DNA of 40,243 bases from the NCBI GenBank assembly GCA_003224145.1, contig QHYN01000240.1, forward strand, positions 1 to 40,243, given 5' to 3'. The translations under genes and the position numbers were made by a program. The notes below the pieces were generated by a model. The model was not told the origin of the DNA and ran no database searches. It was given only the letters and a program-made list of their open reading frames with translations. This stretch comes from Acidobacteriota bacterium. GTDB lineage: Bacteria > Acidobacteriota > Terriglobia > Acidiferrales > UBA7541. Every line of letters starts with the position of its first letter. Position 1 is the stretch's first letter. Below are positions 39,650-40,243 of this stretch, piece by piece.

Positions 39650-40243
39650 TGCCCGCGAGCCGCTGGCTCACCGAGATTGTTCCCCGAGCCGGGGCAAAAA
39701 CGCCGGATGGTCTTCGCGTGGTGATCGGAGCCGCGTCCGGTGCTGCGCTTTCGTTGTCCTTCACGGGGCTTTACCTCAGCATTTATTCCTGGGTTTGTGT
39801 TGGCGCGCTTCTGCTGTCGGCGATGGGTGCACGGCGGCGTGTGGCGTTCGCATGCGGGTTTCTGCACGCGCTGCTGTTTGTGCTGACTTCTGTGCCGTGG
39901 ATCGCCACGGTTTTGAGTGTCCACGGTGGCTTGCCGATGGCGGGCGGATGGGGCGTGTTGCTTCTGATTGCGGCTGCGTGGGGCGTGCTTATTGGCGGGT
40001 TCGCGCTGGGGGTCCATCGCCTGTCGGGGCGAAGCATCCAGCTGGCGTGTGTCGGCGCGCCGTTCCTGTGGGTTACGTTTGAATTTACTCGCGCGCATCT
40101 GCCGGAGATCAGTTTTCCCTGGAATTTGCTGGGATATCCGGCGTCGGCGAATCTCGGTCTGTTGCAAATCACAACGATCACGGGAATTTACGGATTGTCG
40201 TTTCTCGTGGTGGGAATCAATGCCTTGCTGGCGTGGGCAGTGG
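39649..40243 (+). CDS. lnt: apolipoprotein N-acyltransferase, 3' partial
   Basis: 198 codons are visible, from ATG 39649 (overlapping the previous TGA) to the right edge. Several membrane helices follow a short N-terminus: AASGAALSLSFTGLYLSIYS, a segment with LLFVLTSVPWIATVL, and LLLIAAAWGVLIGGFAL. The signature region FTRAHLPEISFPWNLLGY, then LGLLQITTITGIYGLSFLVV, matches the N-terminal membrane part of Lnt (E. coli: FPWLxxGY...Q). The nitrilase-like catalytic domain with its Glu-Lys-Cys triad would lie beyond the window. Lnt adds the third acyl chain to lipoproteins at the periplasmic face. It is the last visible gene of the operon that begins at 35045. Confidence 0.88.
   Translation, partial: MPASRWLTEIVPRAGAKTPDGLRVVIGAASGAALSLSFTGLYLSIYSWVCVGALLLSAMGARRRVAFACGFLHALLFVLTSVPWIATVLSVHGGLPMAGGWGVLLLIAAAWGVLIGGFALGVHRLSGRSIQLACVGAPFLWVTFEFTRAHLPEISFPWNLLGYPASANLGLLQITTITGIYGLSFLVVGINALLAWAV

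Overview
The window is a high-GC bacterial chromosomal segment. Its gene content suggests an Acidobacteriota genome, probably from the soil Terriglobia/Acidobacteriia group. This is an inference from tandem RND pumps, a sedolisin (S53) protease with Ig-like repeats, a PQQ dehydrogenase paired with a di-haem cytochrome, many TPR proteins and a ProRS of the archaeal/eukaryal type. No rRNA, tRNA, CRISPR array or transposase was seen. Several intergenic gaps hold recognisable gene fragments.

Layout. 1-3974: end of an RND adaptor gene and a complete RND permease. 3975-4489: a gap with a probable phosphoesterase C-terminal relic and an AT-richer stretch full of inverted repeats. 4490-5056 (-): membrane-anchored cytochrome c, divergent from an MdtABC-type operon (5414-12994). 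13006-13965 (-): ferritin-like/VIT1 fusion (MbfA type). 14067-14195: a probable serine-hydrolase C-terminal relic. 14324-15112 (-): LuxR-type regulator whose receiver domain lacks the phosphorylation site. 15568-15978: PilZ protein. 16083-16547 (-): TPR protein. 16930-17172 (-): internally deleted DUF2252 relic. 17200-18513 (-): glyA. 18713-18954: ribbon-helix-helix gene broken by a one-base shift. 19081-23077: amidohydrolase, di-haem cytochrome c and a PQQ alcohol dehydrogenase carrying the lanthanide-type Asp.

23385-28050 is a very large S53 peptidase gene with four Ig-like repeats and two DUF1349-like domains. An 83-bp deletion in one of two near-identical repeats splits it into two reading frames. 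Just beyond its 3' end lies the N-terminal stub of an AHSA1/SRPBCC gene on the other strand. Then come a secreted dienelactone hydrolase (-), proS, and a cell-envelope run: a small membrane protein, a PBP1B-like bifunctional peptidoglycan synthase and a TPR protein. The last operon is TPR/FlgO-like protein, NfeD protease, slipin, SPOR protein and lnt, which runs off the right edge.

The most unusual aspects are the run of gene relics between intact genes, the repeat-driven frameshift in the giant S53 protein, the pseudo-receiver regulator and the Ln-type quinoprotein with its co-transcribed cytochrome. I did not find a clearly new multi-gene system. Protein family calls rest on recalled motifs, not on database searches.
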